Source of the DNA: Craspedostauros australis
Taxonomy: Eukaryota > Bacillariophyta > Bacillariophyceae > Mastogloiales > Achnanthaceae
DNA: 64,000 nucleotides
Assembly: GCA_026770025.1 (NCBI GenBank)
Contig: JAMXDE010000048.1
Coordinates: forward strand, 124,001 to 188,000
Direction of reading: 5' to 3'
Made by a program: the position numbers and the translations under genes. Shown here one piece after another: positions 22,333 to 34,829 of this stretch; within the stretch, counting starts at the first letter, position 1, and each line of letters begins with the position of its first letter. The notes under the pieces were generated by a model that was given only the letters and a program-made list of their open reading frames with translations, searched no databases and was not told the origin of the DNA.

Positions 22333-23032
22333 GGCGAGGCTGCAAGATCCTGCAATTGCTATCCACGCGCAACGTCGCAACCAGCAATGATGGGCTTCTT
22401 CGCTGTTGTGGGTTCCGACATGCCATTGCATGTCAATTGAGTAGAGTACATACCCATGCATTGTAAATGAATCAATTTGATGAACATGGAAATGAGTTTC
22501 GTCGATCATATGGTACAGTACAGTGTTAGGATCTACGGAAGGTACCATGCTGTCGAGAGTAAGTACTCTGTTTATTTGCAGGTATGGGTTGGAAATGAGA
22601 TGGCTCTCCTTTCGAAATCACGAGATTACTGGTACAGTCATGCGCAGATACTCCACGGTCTCGACTCGAACTCGTAGACTTCATCTCATTGTATGTACAT
22701 ACGGACAGACGATTGCAGTGTCGAACACCGAAGTGAACTCGGGATTGTCGCACGACTGAGAACACAATGGAATTCGATCGAAGAACACATCGAGAATTCC
22801 TCCGAAAATCGATCAATCATGGCACGACTCGTCTGAGAATCACAAACCTCCTCACAAAATGTAACAACAAGCCACAAGCAACAACGAAGGACACGACAAT
22901 GATATTCTCACTTTCACCATTCGATACCTACGATGGCGAGTACGAGCCGTACTTTCGCCGCAGTCAGCCGCAACACTATACGACTATGAACGCCGATGAG
23001 ATGTACAATCGGAGACACGCGGCCGCTGCTGC
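22333..23032. other. Intergenic region
   Basis: A short + frame from the ATG at 22902 to 23054 (start MIFSLSPFDTYDG) overlaps the end of the minus-strand gene below and has no known domain. Otherwise nothing is recognised. Confidence 0.4.
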
Positions 23033-23887
23033 TCACAGAGAAGCGCAACGATGACCCTTGACAACCGTCAGCGCTTCTTCTGCCAGAATGAGGAACGTTG
23101 CCACGAGCATGATTGCTCCGGCACCGCCTGAACCCGCCGTGAAGAACCCGAAATCGACATTGAGATCGGCCGGCTTGAGGTTCTTGTTTTGCTGCAGGAC
23201 TTGCCGCACGAGCTGCTTGGCCATGAGACTGGAAACGCCTGGCCAGCATCCGGTGCTGATGATGCAAGGGACGTTGGATTCGATGGACTTGGCATTGTAC
23301 TTCGCCTTGGCGGCAGAGCCTGTGCAGTAGTCATCGCAGACGTCGATGTAAGCAACGCTGTTGGACACGCAGGCCGCGATGACACCGTTGGGCATCTTGA
23401 CCTTGCCTTGGAAGGGACCGGCCGTGTGGACGCACATATCGTAGCTGCCCCGCTGCAGCACCGATGCGACGGATTGCTCCTCCTCGCGGTCCAGAGCCTG
23501 GAATTACACATCGTCCACCGACAGGTTGGGGGAGCTGGTGCGCCAACGTTACTGCGCCGCGAGGAAGGGATCGATGCTGGTGCCACCCACGGTGACCACC
23601 GATCCTCGCTTCAGCAGCTGCGTCACGACGTTTCCGCCCACACGTCCTGATCCACTGACCACCAGGACATTCTTTCCATTCAGCGCATCAAAGGTGATCT
23701 CTTGCTTGGCTGCCACGTGCAACGAAGGAAGTCTCCGGGCGGCGCAAGCACCAGCATCCCCATGAGCCTCGTGACCTACTATCGAAGCTGATGAAGGCCA
23801 TGAAGGTGATGAAGGAACGAACGCAATGCTTGTTGACAGACAGCAGGCGAACGCATAGCACGCGACGAGGAAGTGCGATCTGATCAT
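23033..23887 (-). pseudogene. Plastid-targeted saccharopine-dehydrogenase-like NAD(P)-binding protein, two internal TAA stops
   Basis: I start at the ATG at 23887, because MIRSHFLVACYAFACC then STSIAFVPSS is a clear signal peptide with an AFVP plastid motif. A Rossmann segment follows (KNVLVVSGSGRVGGNVVTQLL). The frame is then cut by TAA at 23549-23551 and again at 23504-23506. The same frame carries RWRTSSPNLSVDDV between them and continues after them as FQALDREEE, CVHTAGPFQGK, IDVCDDY and STGCWPGVSSLMAK, which fit the saccharopine dehydrogenase family core. The C-terminus stops early at 23033, shorter than relatives of about 400 residues. Two nonsense codons plus truncation argue for a pseudogene. 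Confidence 0.75.
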
Positions 23888-24409
23888 CGTCGAGCAAGGG
23901 AGTTGTATGATGTTTACTCTCGAGAAGAGCACGTATTGTGTTTGGGTATCGTGGGTCGAAGTTTGTGCAATGTGTGTTGTCGTCTTCTCGAGGGAGAATC
24001 TGAGCGAACGCAGATGGCGAACATTTCTGAGTCAAGGATACGCACGTGCACGTGACAAAGTGGAGTCGCGAATCTTTCCTCACACTCGCACGACTCGTTT
24101 GAGTGACGGGACCTGAAGATCGCATTCGAAACACCCACAATGACACAGGCCGCGCTAAGACTTGTGCGCAAAGAGAGGAAGAGAGGACCAAGACAACAAG
24201 GCAACAAGACAACAAGACAACAACACACACCATTCACTCCCATACTCGAGCACATCAGCAACAGACATCGAGTTACCACACAGTGCATCGTACTCATCCT
24301 AATACTAATACAACCTATTGAAGACACACGATCGATATCTCGGCCATAGATAGCTCAGACTACGTGCTTCCTCAACAGCCAATCCAACGCCATCGACCAT
24401 CCCCTCAAA
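23888..24409. other. Divergent spacer
   Basis: Lies between the saccharopine-dehydrogenase-like gene (minus) and the ankyrin-BTB gene (plus). From about 24226 it is similar to the leader of the second ankyrin-BTB copy (31620-31897), so it belongs to the duplicated block. Confidence 0.6.
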
Positions 24410-25761
24410 ATGCCGAATGTCACTGACCAACAACTCCTTCGTGCTGCCAGGGTAGGTGACTTGTTGGTGTTGAAGGAATGGAAGAAGCAGAACAAGACGC
24501 AGCATGAAGGAGTTGATGTCAACCAGGTTAAAGACTGGCTTGGTTGGACTCCCCTTTTTTGGGCATGCTGCAATGGCCACCTGGAGTGTGTGCAGTACCT
24601 CATCGAATCATGTGGGGCCAATGCCAACTGCAAAACCAGCAAAGGCTTCACTCCCCTTCATGCGGCATGCCTCAGCGGCCACCTGGAGTGTATCGAGTAC
24701 CTCATGAAATCGTGTGGAGCTGACACCAACTGCCAAAACAACAATGGTGACACTCCCTTTCATTGGGCATGCCACAACAACCAGCTGGAGTGTGTGGAGT
24801 CCCTCATCCGAGGACTTTCACCTTCACCTTCAGCTCACCCACAACTGCAACAACTGCAGCAACTCTTACAACAAAACGAGCAAGAGAAGAAACAACCACA
24901 AGAACAGTTGAGAAAGCAGTTGAAGCGAAAGAAGCAAGAGAATGAACACAAACATAGCAACCACAAGAGGACAACATCAGTATTGGAGAAGACTGGCTCA
25001 GATCCTTCCAAATCGAGAACAGGGCAAACACCATCTTCTTGTGTGGACAGGGCGACCGACAACAACCAATCAAACAAACGCGGAAGTCCTGATGATCACC
25101 GTCCCATCCATTGTGACACTGATCGACAAAGGAACCCAACATCAGCACGCGAATGATGGCACCGAAGACGGCGCGGCCCCATGTAAGTAACTGTCCTCTT
25201 CCCATCCTTCAACCAAAACACGTCCGAGACGTCCTCCAATGCATCTATACAGGTGAGATATCCTTTGATGACAGCACTCGCGACAACGCTGCTGCTCATG
25301 TCAACGCTCATGTCGGCGCTTCCGCCGACGCTCACCACGATGCAGATGCCTCTCACCAGCCAACTCCCACCCTCAATGGACAGGACGATCTGCAACAGCT
25401 GATCCTTGTGGCCAACGAGATCGGCTTCTGGCGACTTAAGCTTGTTCTTGAAGCAGAGTTGGCCCGCAAGCATCTCACCAAGAGCACCATGATAGATGCG
25501 TTGATATTCGCCGATCGACACAACTGCGTGGTGTTGAAGGATGCAGCAATGAGAATGGCAGCTGAAAGTGAGAAAGATATGTTCGCTCATCCAGATTTCA
25601 GCAAGCTGATTCCACACCATCAACTGATGGGAGGCATTCATGTCCTCCGCAGTGGCGGAGAGGAGAGTGATGGTATTGATGATGAGTACAGTCATATGTC
25701 CATGATGGAGCTTTACAAGGTTACGGATGAGGACAAGGGTACAGCACAAGTGGATTCATAA
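24410..25761 (+). pseudogene. Ankyrin-BTB protein, copy A (frameshifted)
   Basis: ATG at 24410 opens MPNVTDQQLLRAARVG, then three ankyrin repeats (TPLFWACCNGHLECVQYLIES type), then a Gln/Lys-rich predicted coiled coil (LQQLLQQNEQEKKQ). The frame then runs out at 25156. Compared with copy B, one base is missing in the AATCAAACAAACGC stretch near 25072, which puts the BTB part out of frame. From 25153 to 25761 the BTB/BACK-like half is open: HVRDVLQCIYTGEIS, DDLQQLILVANEIGFW and IDALIFADRHNCVVLKDAA. Such proteins often serve as substrate adaptors for Cullin-3 ubiquitin ligases. GTAAGT near 25190 could allow splicing, but the leader of the BTB half is missing in this reading. Confidence 0.7.
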
Positions 25762-27050
25762 ATGGATTGGGCGACATTGGTGGACTTCGTCTGCTCTATG
25801 AGAACCAATTGATCCAAATGATTGAGACGGACGGTGCTGCTGAAGAAGAGGAGTGAAATGCCAGACCATAGCATGCCATACCACAGCATAACAGCAGTCT
25901 TCGAGAAGTGGAAGCATGGCGGAGTTGAGTTGATGGATAAACATAGTCGTCAGAATAGTCATTAGGATAGTAACTGTGTGACTAGAGGTAGAGCCAGCAG
26001 TGATCCATTCATTCAATGGTGCGTCCGGCATGCCTTCACTGTCGCCTTTGGCAATGCACGCAGTATGTTGCTCCATGCACTCCTGTATCGTTCACAGCAC
26101 GGTCTGGCTGAACCATGAGATACGCATGATCCTCTGTGCATGAACTGCAAATGATCCCGGTTGGCGTACGGCACGTTGCTGTGCAGTACCATTGGCCAAT
26201 GTGACGTGAAGAAGAAGGTTCAGCCACCGCTGTCATCGTCATGGTCGTCATTGCCGATCCTATGGTTTCCGCGTTCGTTCGTTTCGTTGGTGTGGAAGGA
26301 TCTTCGTGGGAAACGATGGCGGACTCCAAGGGTGTCATGCATGGCTTGTAGGAATCGAATCCAACTTGATGAAGTGGAACGTACTGCGACAGTCAGCTTG
26401 TTGGTGGTGGTGGTTCAACAGTTCGTGCACGATGTCGCGCAAGGCACAAGTGCATGCCAGGTGCTGCATGGTTTTCGATATGGCGGACAAAGATGACGAG
26501 TCATGGGAGAAGTTGCCAACGTAATTGCACACGATTTCTTTCATCTGTCGATGGGACGAGACAGTGCCTCTGTCTCATCATTTGCAATTTGTGGCTGCGA
26601 CGCATCTCTTTGAGCATCGGTATGAACAAGCGTGGCTGGTTGTGGTACGTGTTGTTGTAACTGAGGAACATCTCCGAACAACAGGCTCTGCAGGTCTCGG
26701 AAGAAGTCGCTGCGCTTGATCTCACGGATGCACCCGTCCAACATGTGCTGAATCTCCGTTGCCGACAGCGCATCGGACGTCTGTGTGAGTGGATGCTGCT
26801 GCTGCTGACTTGAATCCAGACCGCACCATGGGCCATGACATGTCTTGCCGTTGTTGTTGGCACTGTTGTTGCTTCTGTTGTTGGCGCTGCCATTTCCCAT
26901 GCCCCAAGATCTTCTCTACTCCGGAGCAGTTTGTGTGATATCTTCCTTTCTGATGGCGCTGAGCGATGTGGCACGTTGGAGATCGCTGTTCGTCGCCGCT
27001 TGCCATTCATCATCTGTATCAGCGTCATCATCGGCATCGTCATCGTCTCT
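25762..27050. other. Region without a clear gene
   Basis: A minus-strand frame 26541-26900 contains a plausible coding-like stretch (ATEIQHMLDGCIREIKRSDF) in Gln/Asn-rich surroundings, but I recognise no domain and cannot fix its ends. The rest shows overlapping frames on both strands. Confidence 0.35.
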
Positions 27051-27690
27051 TGCCATGGCCGCCTTCGTTGATTCTGGTTGGCGTGCCATATTTGCGCAGC
27101 CGCTGCTTGCTTGATTACTTCATTTCTTCGTTGCTGTTTTGATTCATTTCTTTGTTGGAGAATGTCTCAGTGTTGGCTGATACCTCCATCAATGCAACAT
27201 AGTCATGCCATTTCATCACCCTCTCTCTCTCTCTCTCTTGTTGTGTTGATGTTGTTTGATGGATCGTGGCGCAAAATCGAAGATTCGTTGTTTTGGGTGG
27301 TGTCAAGAATTTTTGGCGCGTTTGGTAAGCACTCGTCTGTCTGCCATCCGTTGTTCATTCACCAATGCGTTGTCTTCGTGCAATGCAACTCTGTTCGACG
27401 ATGGCGATGACGATGACGATGACGATGGCAACCACTCCAATGACGCCGCATCCCTTCACATTGGTACCACCAACAACAACACCAACACAAACAATCAGAC
27501 AATCAGACAAGATGATGAGACATCGACATCCAAGAGGAACTGTGGGAAGGCTCGCCAGTTGCTCCGCACCTTGACCCACCCGTCGTACGACTATGAGTAT
27601 TACTATGGAACCTTCCATGAGTACGATCTACTCTGGGAGTTGTCACAGCAAAGCGTCCAGCCTGATATTCTGTTCAAACCTTTGTGCGGT
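27051..27690. repeat. Segmental duplication block 3, copy A
   Basis: Similar to 34830-35500. Shared landmarks in order are the GCGCAGCCGCTTGCTTG-like segment, the GGTGTCAAGAATTTTTGGCGCG segment, the CTCTGTTCGACGATGGCGATG segment and the GACAAGATGATGAG segment. The + translation in both copies includes an Asp-rich run followed by DDExSTSKRxCGKA, so a coding ancestor is likely. Both copies have diverged by indels. Confidence 0.75.
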
Positions 27691-29890
27691 CATGAGGTCA
27701 TGACGATCGGAGTTGGTAGAAGAGGACGGTGTCAGACTGATAGCAGAGAATCAAACGGAGATCAAGCAATCGCAACAGGCCGACACGAAATCGAAGGCGA
27801 GCAAGCCCACAATCATAGCCAAAGAGGCCAAAGCAGCTGCAAAATCAGGTGGTCGTGCGAGTGTCAGCACAGATACACCAAGCAGGGCCAATAGAAGTAC
27901 AGCAAAAGATGCGAAAGCTTCAGCTGTGAAACGATCATGTGCAAAGAGTCTGGACATGCTCGACATGCAAGATCACGAGATGTCATTCAGCTCCCCTGAT
28001 CTCACCAAGTTCAACAACAACGAATCCATACAGACGCCAAACACCCCAGGTGGACTCAGCTTCGCCACAGCCCCGGCACTCGGCGCAACCCGTGAACGAA
28101 GCAGTCAAGACAAGATGAAGTTTGCCCAGAGTCGGAGACGCAGGCCAAGGACACAACCGAATTCCAACGGAACGACCAGCAACGCCAAATCGAGGAGCAA
28201 GAGTTTGGAATTCTCGAAGGACGGACACAACATGCCAGGCACATCAGTCACAACAGTCACATCAGGCGCGATGAGTGCAGCCAGCATCCCGGATCTATCT
28301 CGAGTTGGAAGATCGAAGAAGTCACGCAGCAAGAGCCTGGAGTCACTGTCCAATCTGCCAAGTCTCCACAACGACGACGGCAGCGTCGAAGTTGCGACAA
28401 GTGCTGCTGCAACGAACGGTGGGAGAAGCTTGGCGGCCCCTGTCACGCCTGGAGGTCGGAGCGCGGCATCTACACCAGCCCCCTTTCCCTTCAGCCGCAC
28501 ACATGAAGAGAGACAACAGTCTTCGTCGTTGAACAAGCGCAGGTCAACGTTGGAAAGCATCCTCAAGATCAAATCATCATCATTACGTGAAGTATCGTCG
28601 ACCAATCCTCCCAAACCGAAGCAACGACCATCTCTCAAATCTCGACCATCGCAATTGGCCGATCTCGCCTTGACTGAAGCATCCGCAAAGGCGCCATCAT
28701 CGTCGCCACCGTCATCATCATCACAGTCCAAATCCAAACTCGATCTTCAACAGTTCGAACGCAAACACGAACATGGAGGCGTCTCGGCCACACACCTCAA
28801 GCCTCATCCAGTCCTGGAACCTTGAGTTTGGGAATCGAATTGCAATCGAGCAAGAAGGACCAGGTGGCTCCTTCTCACAACAGATCCGCACGCAGTTCGT
28901 TGCGCCCAAGCGAAGACTCAAAGCAACGACGTTCACACGGACGAAGCGCGGGTGTTCTGCGTGATGAGAAGCGATCAAGGAAAGGATCTCCAAGGTGCTT
29001 GGCAATGGGCCCCAACGTCACCACTCCAGCAAAACAAGAGACGTGTCATCACCATTGATATTACCATCGATATCACCGTGGATATCACCGTCGCCACGGC
29101 ATCGGCGGAGAAGCGCACAGCACACCAGCGGTAAGCCGCACTCAACATTGTCAAGATCAAAGAGTGTGGAGCATTCGCCATCATTGCGTCATCGTCGTGA
29201 CGGAGAAATTCATACTTTCTCCTCTGGAAGAAGCCGCCGCTCGTCATCGGCGCAGAGTCGTCGAGGCCCGTCCGATCGCGATCACAGAAGACTGCGCAAG
29301 TATCGACGGACTCATCGCCATCATTGGAGAGACAACGGACATCTGGCAGCTCGGATGACATAAACGCAGCCTCGCGCTCACGCGAAACCAACTCAAATGC
29401 GCACTCCACCGGTACTGGTTTGCACCAACGCAAGGGCTCACCTTCACGAACGCATGTCCGGGGAAGTTCGCGAAGACCAAATCAACGTGGCCATAGCCAA
29501 TCGACACCATGTGGCGAAGATCAGCGAAGGAAATCCTCTGATGAACGATCACGATCAACACGACCACGAAGCAGATCAAGAGGATATCGAAATTGCAGTG
29601 TCGAACAGCACAGCGATGAGAGAGATGAAGATGGACGACATGGCAAGGAACGCCATGGCAAAGAACAACATGGCCAACAACAGCATGGCAACAAACGTTC
29701 GTCATCACGCGGGGCCCTTCAATCAAATTGTTGTGCACGAAGCAGATCATCGACTCGCGATGCTGTCTACCATGAGAAGCTGTCTGGCACAAAACCACTG
29801 CAATTCACACCAAAGAATGCGGCCAGGAGCAAGATCGCGTCTCAGTGCCGCCATCGCTTGATGAATGGTACCAAAACTCCCACCCCGTGA
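27691..29890 (+). pseudogene. Frameshifted Arg/Ser-rich (RS-like) protein gene
   Basis: A string of + frames has one consistent composition: 27713-28825 (opens on TTG, no ATG), 28822-29058, 28995-29363 and 29324-29890. They are rich in Ser, Arg, Lys and Gln with recurring SRSKSLE and SRSKSVEHS motifs, then RRSSSAQSRRGPSDRD, SRSTRPRSRSRGYRN and a GKERHGKEQHGQQQHG repeat. The shared low-complexity style across four overlapping frames suggests one RS-rich protein broken by frameshifts. The stop at 28823-28825 is followed at once by similar sequence in another frame. RS-rich regions are typical of splicing or RNA-binding proteins, but no RRM or other domain is visible. Confidence 0.5.
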
Positions 29891-30039
29891 TGCATCACGA
29901 CATGATGGGATGGAATGAGATGGATGGGCCGCTCCGTATTTGTATCATGCTCATAGAGGTATGGTAGACTCATGTCGCTGTAATGCAATACACCTACGAA
30001 TAAACTGTACTTCTCTACGTATGCTTGGAACAGTACCGC

Positions 30040-31420
30040 ATGCACTATATCTGCTCGTGCAATAGAACACTGTGATGAAGTGACCAGATGTTTCAAGAGA
30101 TTGAAGGGCTGGATACTGCTCCCGCGCTGCCTCTGCCTTGTCTGCAACTTGTCTGGTCCGCTCTCTGCGGTATAGTACATACCCACACAGGGATGTTGCC
30201 AATGTCATTCACGAGCAGATTGGACGTCCGTGGTTCCATCCACACTCCGCCATCAGCATCCTTGTTGGTTCATTGCTCAGACAAAGGACGCATGGCAGCA
30301 GCATTTTCACAAGCCGTGCGGTCGTCACAGGGCGGTCGTCACCATGCCACCGGATTCGCACACAGAGCAATCTCCACTCCAAGTTACACTACCAGGCAGA
30401 TGCAAAGCAACAGTGCCGATGCCAGTCGATCCAAGTTTCTGGAAGAGGCGATCGACGAAGAACACATGGCGAACAAGGCAGAGAGAAATGGTGAGAAGCC
30501 GCGAGGAGCATGGTTGCTACACGGTTCCATTGACCGTCCCGTATCGCGCTGTTGTCCTCATCTCACCATGAGTTGCACTCCGCCATTGCGCCAACACTGC
30601 AGTCGAGACCCTCACCAAGTCTCAGGAGGAGCAATCACTCGCGGTTACAGCAACAATTGCCAGGGTCACCATCCATTCCATTCTTCGAAGCGAGCAGTGC
30701 CAGCATGGCGGAAAGACAAGAACCGGCGAGCCAGCGCAGTCCAAACATCCAGAGTGCTTGACGAGCAAAAGAAGAAACCAACGAACCAACCAACCAACAA
30801 GCAACCCCATGCAGAGTGCGAGTACTGTATTGCGGATCATGGTTGACACAGAGTTCCATATGGCACACGAAGCACGTGGCCAGCGATCAATGGCCCATTC
30901 GCACTGTACACCCACATATCCTCCTTTGTGGTGCTCCCAACTTCGTTCGTGAGGCGGAGGTTCCTGTCGATCGCCTCGGTTGAGCATCGATGCTCTGGAA
31001 GTCACGAGCCAAGACGGCGGCACTCATGCCTATTGATAGAATGCGCGTGGTGTTGTGTGTTGGTGGTCCGTGTGGCAGGAACAGTGGAGGCGGCACGGTA
31101 TCGCTCCGTCTGTTGATTGCTCAACGTGTCAGCCCATCCCAATATGCAATGTGGTGTTGGTTTGATGTTGGGGACTCTTGTTGCCCGCGCTGATGGTGAT
31201 GCTTGCAATGCGGTGGGATGGCAACCAGCCAAATCCAAATGAGATGGGTGGCAATCAACACAGGCAATCAACAAAGGCAGTCACATTGGTGGCTTCATCG
31301 GTGGCTTCATGGTTGTTCGAGGCATTGGCTCACACCTCAAGTTGGTGCTTGCGATGGCAGGCGGACGAGGGTCAGCGGTCTTGCAGATGCCACGATGACA
31401 GCTCTCTCTGTTTCCGATGA
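30040..31420. repeat. Segmental duplication block 2, copy A
   Basis: Similar over its length to 33425-34765, with many substitutions and small indels. It starts at CTGCTCGTGCAATAGAAC and ends near the TCTTGCAGATGCCACGAT segment. The best + frame, 30088-30846, includes SRSKFLEEAIDEEHMANKAE and GAWLLHGSIDRPVSR, also seen in the other copy, so a coding ancestor is likely. Frames shift between the copies and no domain is recognised. Minus-strand frames (for example EVGSTTKEDMW) are also shared. Confidence 0.8.
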
Positions 31421-31816
31421 CTTTCACGTTGTTTGCTTCGGATTGGTGTTGCGTTGATTGTGGCCAAACGAGAACTCTGTTGTGGTGCTTCTTTCTTGTT
31501 GTTGGTCGCACGCATTTTCGTGATGGATGGGAACAGAAAGATCCAATCCGCGCGAACCAGACGCGTTTGATCAAGAGAAGGAGACAAACACAGGCAAACA
31601 GAAGGAGGAGACCATGCGAACAAGACAACAACACACACATCACCCAACACCATACTTGAGCACATCAACAACAGACATCGAACTGCCACTCATATTCATC
31701 ACACAGCGTATGGTACTCATACTCATACTAATACAAGCTGTTGCATACACCACCATCGATATCTCTTCCATAGGCAGCTCAGACCACAGACATCCTCGAC
31801 AGCCAATCCAACGTAA

Positions 31817-31866
31817 ATCGTCCAACGTCCAACGTCTATCGTCCAACGTCCAACGTCTATCGTCCA
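31817..31866 (+). repeat. 21 bp tandem repeat in the leader of ankyrin-BTB copy B
   Basis: Two full units of ATCGTCCAACGTCCAACGTC+T and a partial third, 30-80 bp before the ATG at 31898. The homologous leader of copy A lacks it, so it arose after the duplication. Confidence 0.9.
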
Positions 31867-31897
31867 GCAACCATCGACCATCCACCACACTCTCAAA

Positions 31898-33443
31898 ATG
31901 CCGAGTGTTACGAACAAACAACTCATTGATGCTGCCAAGGCAAGTGACTTGTCGGTGTTGAAGGCGTGGAAGAAGCAGAACAAGACGCAGAATGAAGGAG
32001 TTGATGTCAACAAGGTTACAGACAGCTTTGGTTACACTCCCCTTCATGTGGCATGCCGCAACGGCCACCTGGAGTGTGTGAACTATCTCATCGAATCATG
32101 TGAGGCGAACATCAACTACAAAAACAACCATGGTTGGACTCCCCTTCATCATGCATGCGACTATGGCCACCTGGAGTGTGTGAAGTACCTCATCGAATCA
32201 TGTGAGGCGAACATCAACTGCAAAGACAACAATGGTGAGACTCCCCTTCATCGCGCATGCTACAACGGCTACCTGGAGTGTGTGAAGTACCTCATCGAAT
32301 CATGTGGGGCAAACATCAACTGCAAAGACAACCATGGTGACACTCCCCTTCATCACACATGCGACGATGGCGACCTGGAGTGTATCGAGTACCTCATCGA
32401 ATCATGTGGAGCGAACATCAACTGCCAAAACGACCATGGTGAGACTCCCCTTCATGAGGCATGCTACAACGGCCACCTGGAGTGTATGGAGTCCCTCATC
32501 AGAGGACTTTCGCCTTCAGCTCACCCACAACTGTAACAACTGCAGCAACGCTTACAACAAAACGAACAAGCAAATGAACAATCACAAGAACAGTTGGGAC
32601 AGCAGTTGAAGCGAAAGAGCCAAGAGAATGAACACAAACACAGCAGCAACAAGAGGACCAACATCAACATTTGAGAAGGTCAGCCATATCCTTCTAAACT
32701 GGGAACAGGACAGACTCCATATTCTTGTGTGGACAAGGCGACGAACAGCAACCAATCAAGACAAACGCCGAAGTCCTGATGATCACCATCCCACCCATTG
32801 AGACACTGATCGACAAAGGAATCCAACATCAGCACACGAATGATGACACCGAAGACGGCGCGGCTCCATCCAAACAACCATCCCTCTTCCCAACATTCAA
32901 CCAAACCATGTCCGATACGTCCTCCAATGCATCTACACAGGCGAGATATCCCTCAATGACAGCGCTCGTGACAACGCCGCCACTCACATCGGTGCTCACG
33001 CCAACGCTCACCACGATACAGATGCCTCTCACCAGCCAACTCCCACTCTCACTGGACAGGATGATCTGCAACAGCTGATCCTTGTGGCCAATGAGTTCGG
33101 TTTCTGGCAACTCAAGCTTGTTCTTGAATCAGAGCTAGCGCACAAGCATTTCACAGAAGACAGCATGATAGATGTGTTGATATTCGCTCATCAGCACAAC
33201 TGCGTGGTGTTGAAGGATGCAGCAATGAGAGTGACAGCTGAAAGTGAGAAGGATACGTTCACTCATCTAGATTTAAGCAAACTGATTCCGCAACCCCAAC
33301 TGATGACGGAGATCCAGGTGTCTTGCAGTGGGAGAGCCAAGAGTGATGGTACTGATGATGAGTACAGTTGTATGTTCATGATGGACCTGTACAAGGTTAC
33401 GGATGAGGATGAGAGCACAGTACTACATCTGCTCGTGCAATAG
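31898..33443 (+). pseudogene. Ankyrin-BTB protein, copy B (nonsense and frameshift)
   Basis: ATG at 31898 opens MPSVTNKQLIDAAKASD, then five ankyrin repeats of 34 residues (two more than copy A). The frame stops at TAA 32534-32536, where copy A has CAA (Gln), so a single C-to-T change ended it. The coiled-coil sequence (QLQQRLQQNEQANEQSQ) continues in the same frame. The BTB N-terminal part (CGQGDEQQPIKTNAEVLMI) and the later part (VLQCIYTGEISLND, DDLQQLILVANEFGFW, IDVLIFAHQHNC) are in different frames, with a shift near 32915. The BACK-like end runs to 33443. Confidence 0.75.
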
Positions 33444-34765
33444 AACGCTGTGATGAAGGCACCGGATGTTTCAAGAGGTTGAAGGGCTGGATACTGCTTC
33501 CACGCTACCTCCTTGTCTACGACTTGTCTGGCCCGCTCTCGACGGTACATACGCACACAGGGATGTTGCCGATGTCATTCACGAGCAGATTGGACGTCCG
33601 TGATTCCATCCATGCCCCGCCATCAGCATCGTTGTTGGTTCGTTGCGCAGACAATGGACACATGGCAGCACCATTTTCACAAGCCGTGCGGTCGTCACAG
33701 GGCGGACGTCACCGTGCCACCGGATTCGCACACAGAGCACTCCAAGTCACACACTGCCAAGCAGATTCAAAGCGACAGTGCCAATGCCAGCCGATCCAAG
33801 TTCCTGGAAGAGGCGATCTGCGAAGAGCATATGGCAATCAAGGCAGAGAGAAATGGTGAGAAGCCGCGAGGAGCATGGTTGCTGCACGGTTCTATCGACC
33901 GTCCCGTATCACGCTACTGTCTTCATCTCACCAGGAGTTGCACTCCCACCATTGCGCCAAAGCTGCCGTCGAGACCCTCACCAAATCCCAGGAGGAGTGA
34001 TCACTCACCGTTGAAGCAACAAATGCCAAGGTCACCATCCATTCCGATCTTCGAAGCTGCCAGTGCCAGTGTGGCGGAAAGACAGGAACCGACGAGCCAG
34101 TGCAGTCCAAGCATCCAGAGAGCTTGACAAGCAAAAGAAGAAACCAACAAACCAACAAGCAACGATCAACCCCATGCAGAGTGCGAGTGCTGTATTGCGG
34201 ATCATGGTTGACACAGAGTTTCCATTTGGTGCAAGAAGCATGCGGTCAGCAATCCATGGCCCATGAGCACCATATCCCCACATGTCCTCCTTTGTGGTAC
34301 TCCCAACTTCGTTGATGAGGTGGATGTTCCTGTCAATCACCTCGGTTGAGCATCGATGCTCTGCAAGTCACGAGCCAAGATGGCGGCGCTCATGCCTCAG
34401 GATAGAATGCGCATGGTATGATATGTTGGTGATCTGTGCAGCAAGAACAGTGGAGGTGGCACGGTATCGCTCTGCTTGTTGATTGTTGAAGGTGCCAACC
34501 CATCCCAATACGCAATGGGGTGTTGATTCGGTGTTGAGGACTCTTGTTGCCCGCGCAGATGGTGATGCTTGCAATGCGGTGGGATGGCAACCAGCCAAGT
34601 CCAAATGAGATGGGTCGCAAGCAACAAAGGCAACCAACAAACGCAGTCACGTCAGTGGCTTCATCTTTGTTCGAGGCATTGGCTCGCACCACAAGTTGGT
34701 GCTTGCGATGGCAGGCGGACAAGCGTCAGCGGTCTTGCAGATGCCACGATCACACAAGCAAGCGT
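33425..34765. repeat. Segmental duplication block 2, copy B
   Basis: Follows directly on the ankyrin-BTB copy B. It matches 30040-31420. A + reading with HCAKAAVETLTKSQEE and, after a TGA, SLTVEATNAKVTIHSDL stays in one frame here but is shifted in copy A, so this copy keeps more of the ancestral frame. The product is not recognised. Confidence 0.8.
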
Positions 34766-34829
34766 GGGTCATGGTGTACATGGTGGTGGCATCATCTCTT
34801 ACCTTGGTCGTTTCTGTTCAATCTGTTCG

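Noticed and set aside
23496..23550. A mini-intron removing both TAA codons
   Set aside because: A GT...AG pair exists, but the 55 bp would shift the frame away from ALDREEE, and the sequence between the stops is itself family-like.
15053..24000. A non-standard nuclear genetic code, since TGA and TAA occur inside genes
   Set aside because: Intact genes in the window end with TAA, TAG and TGA in the normal way, and the genes with internal stops show other damage, apart from SIT.
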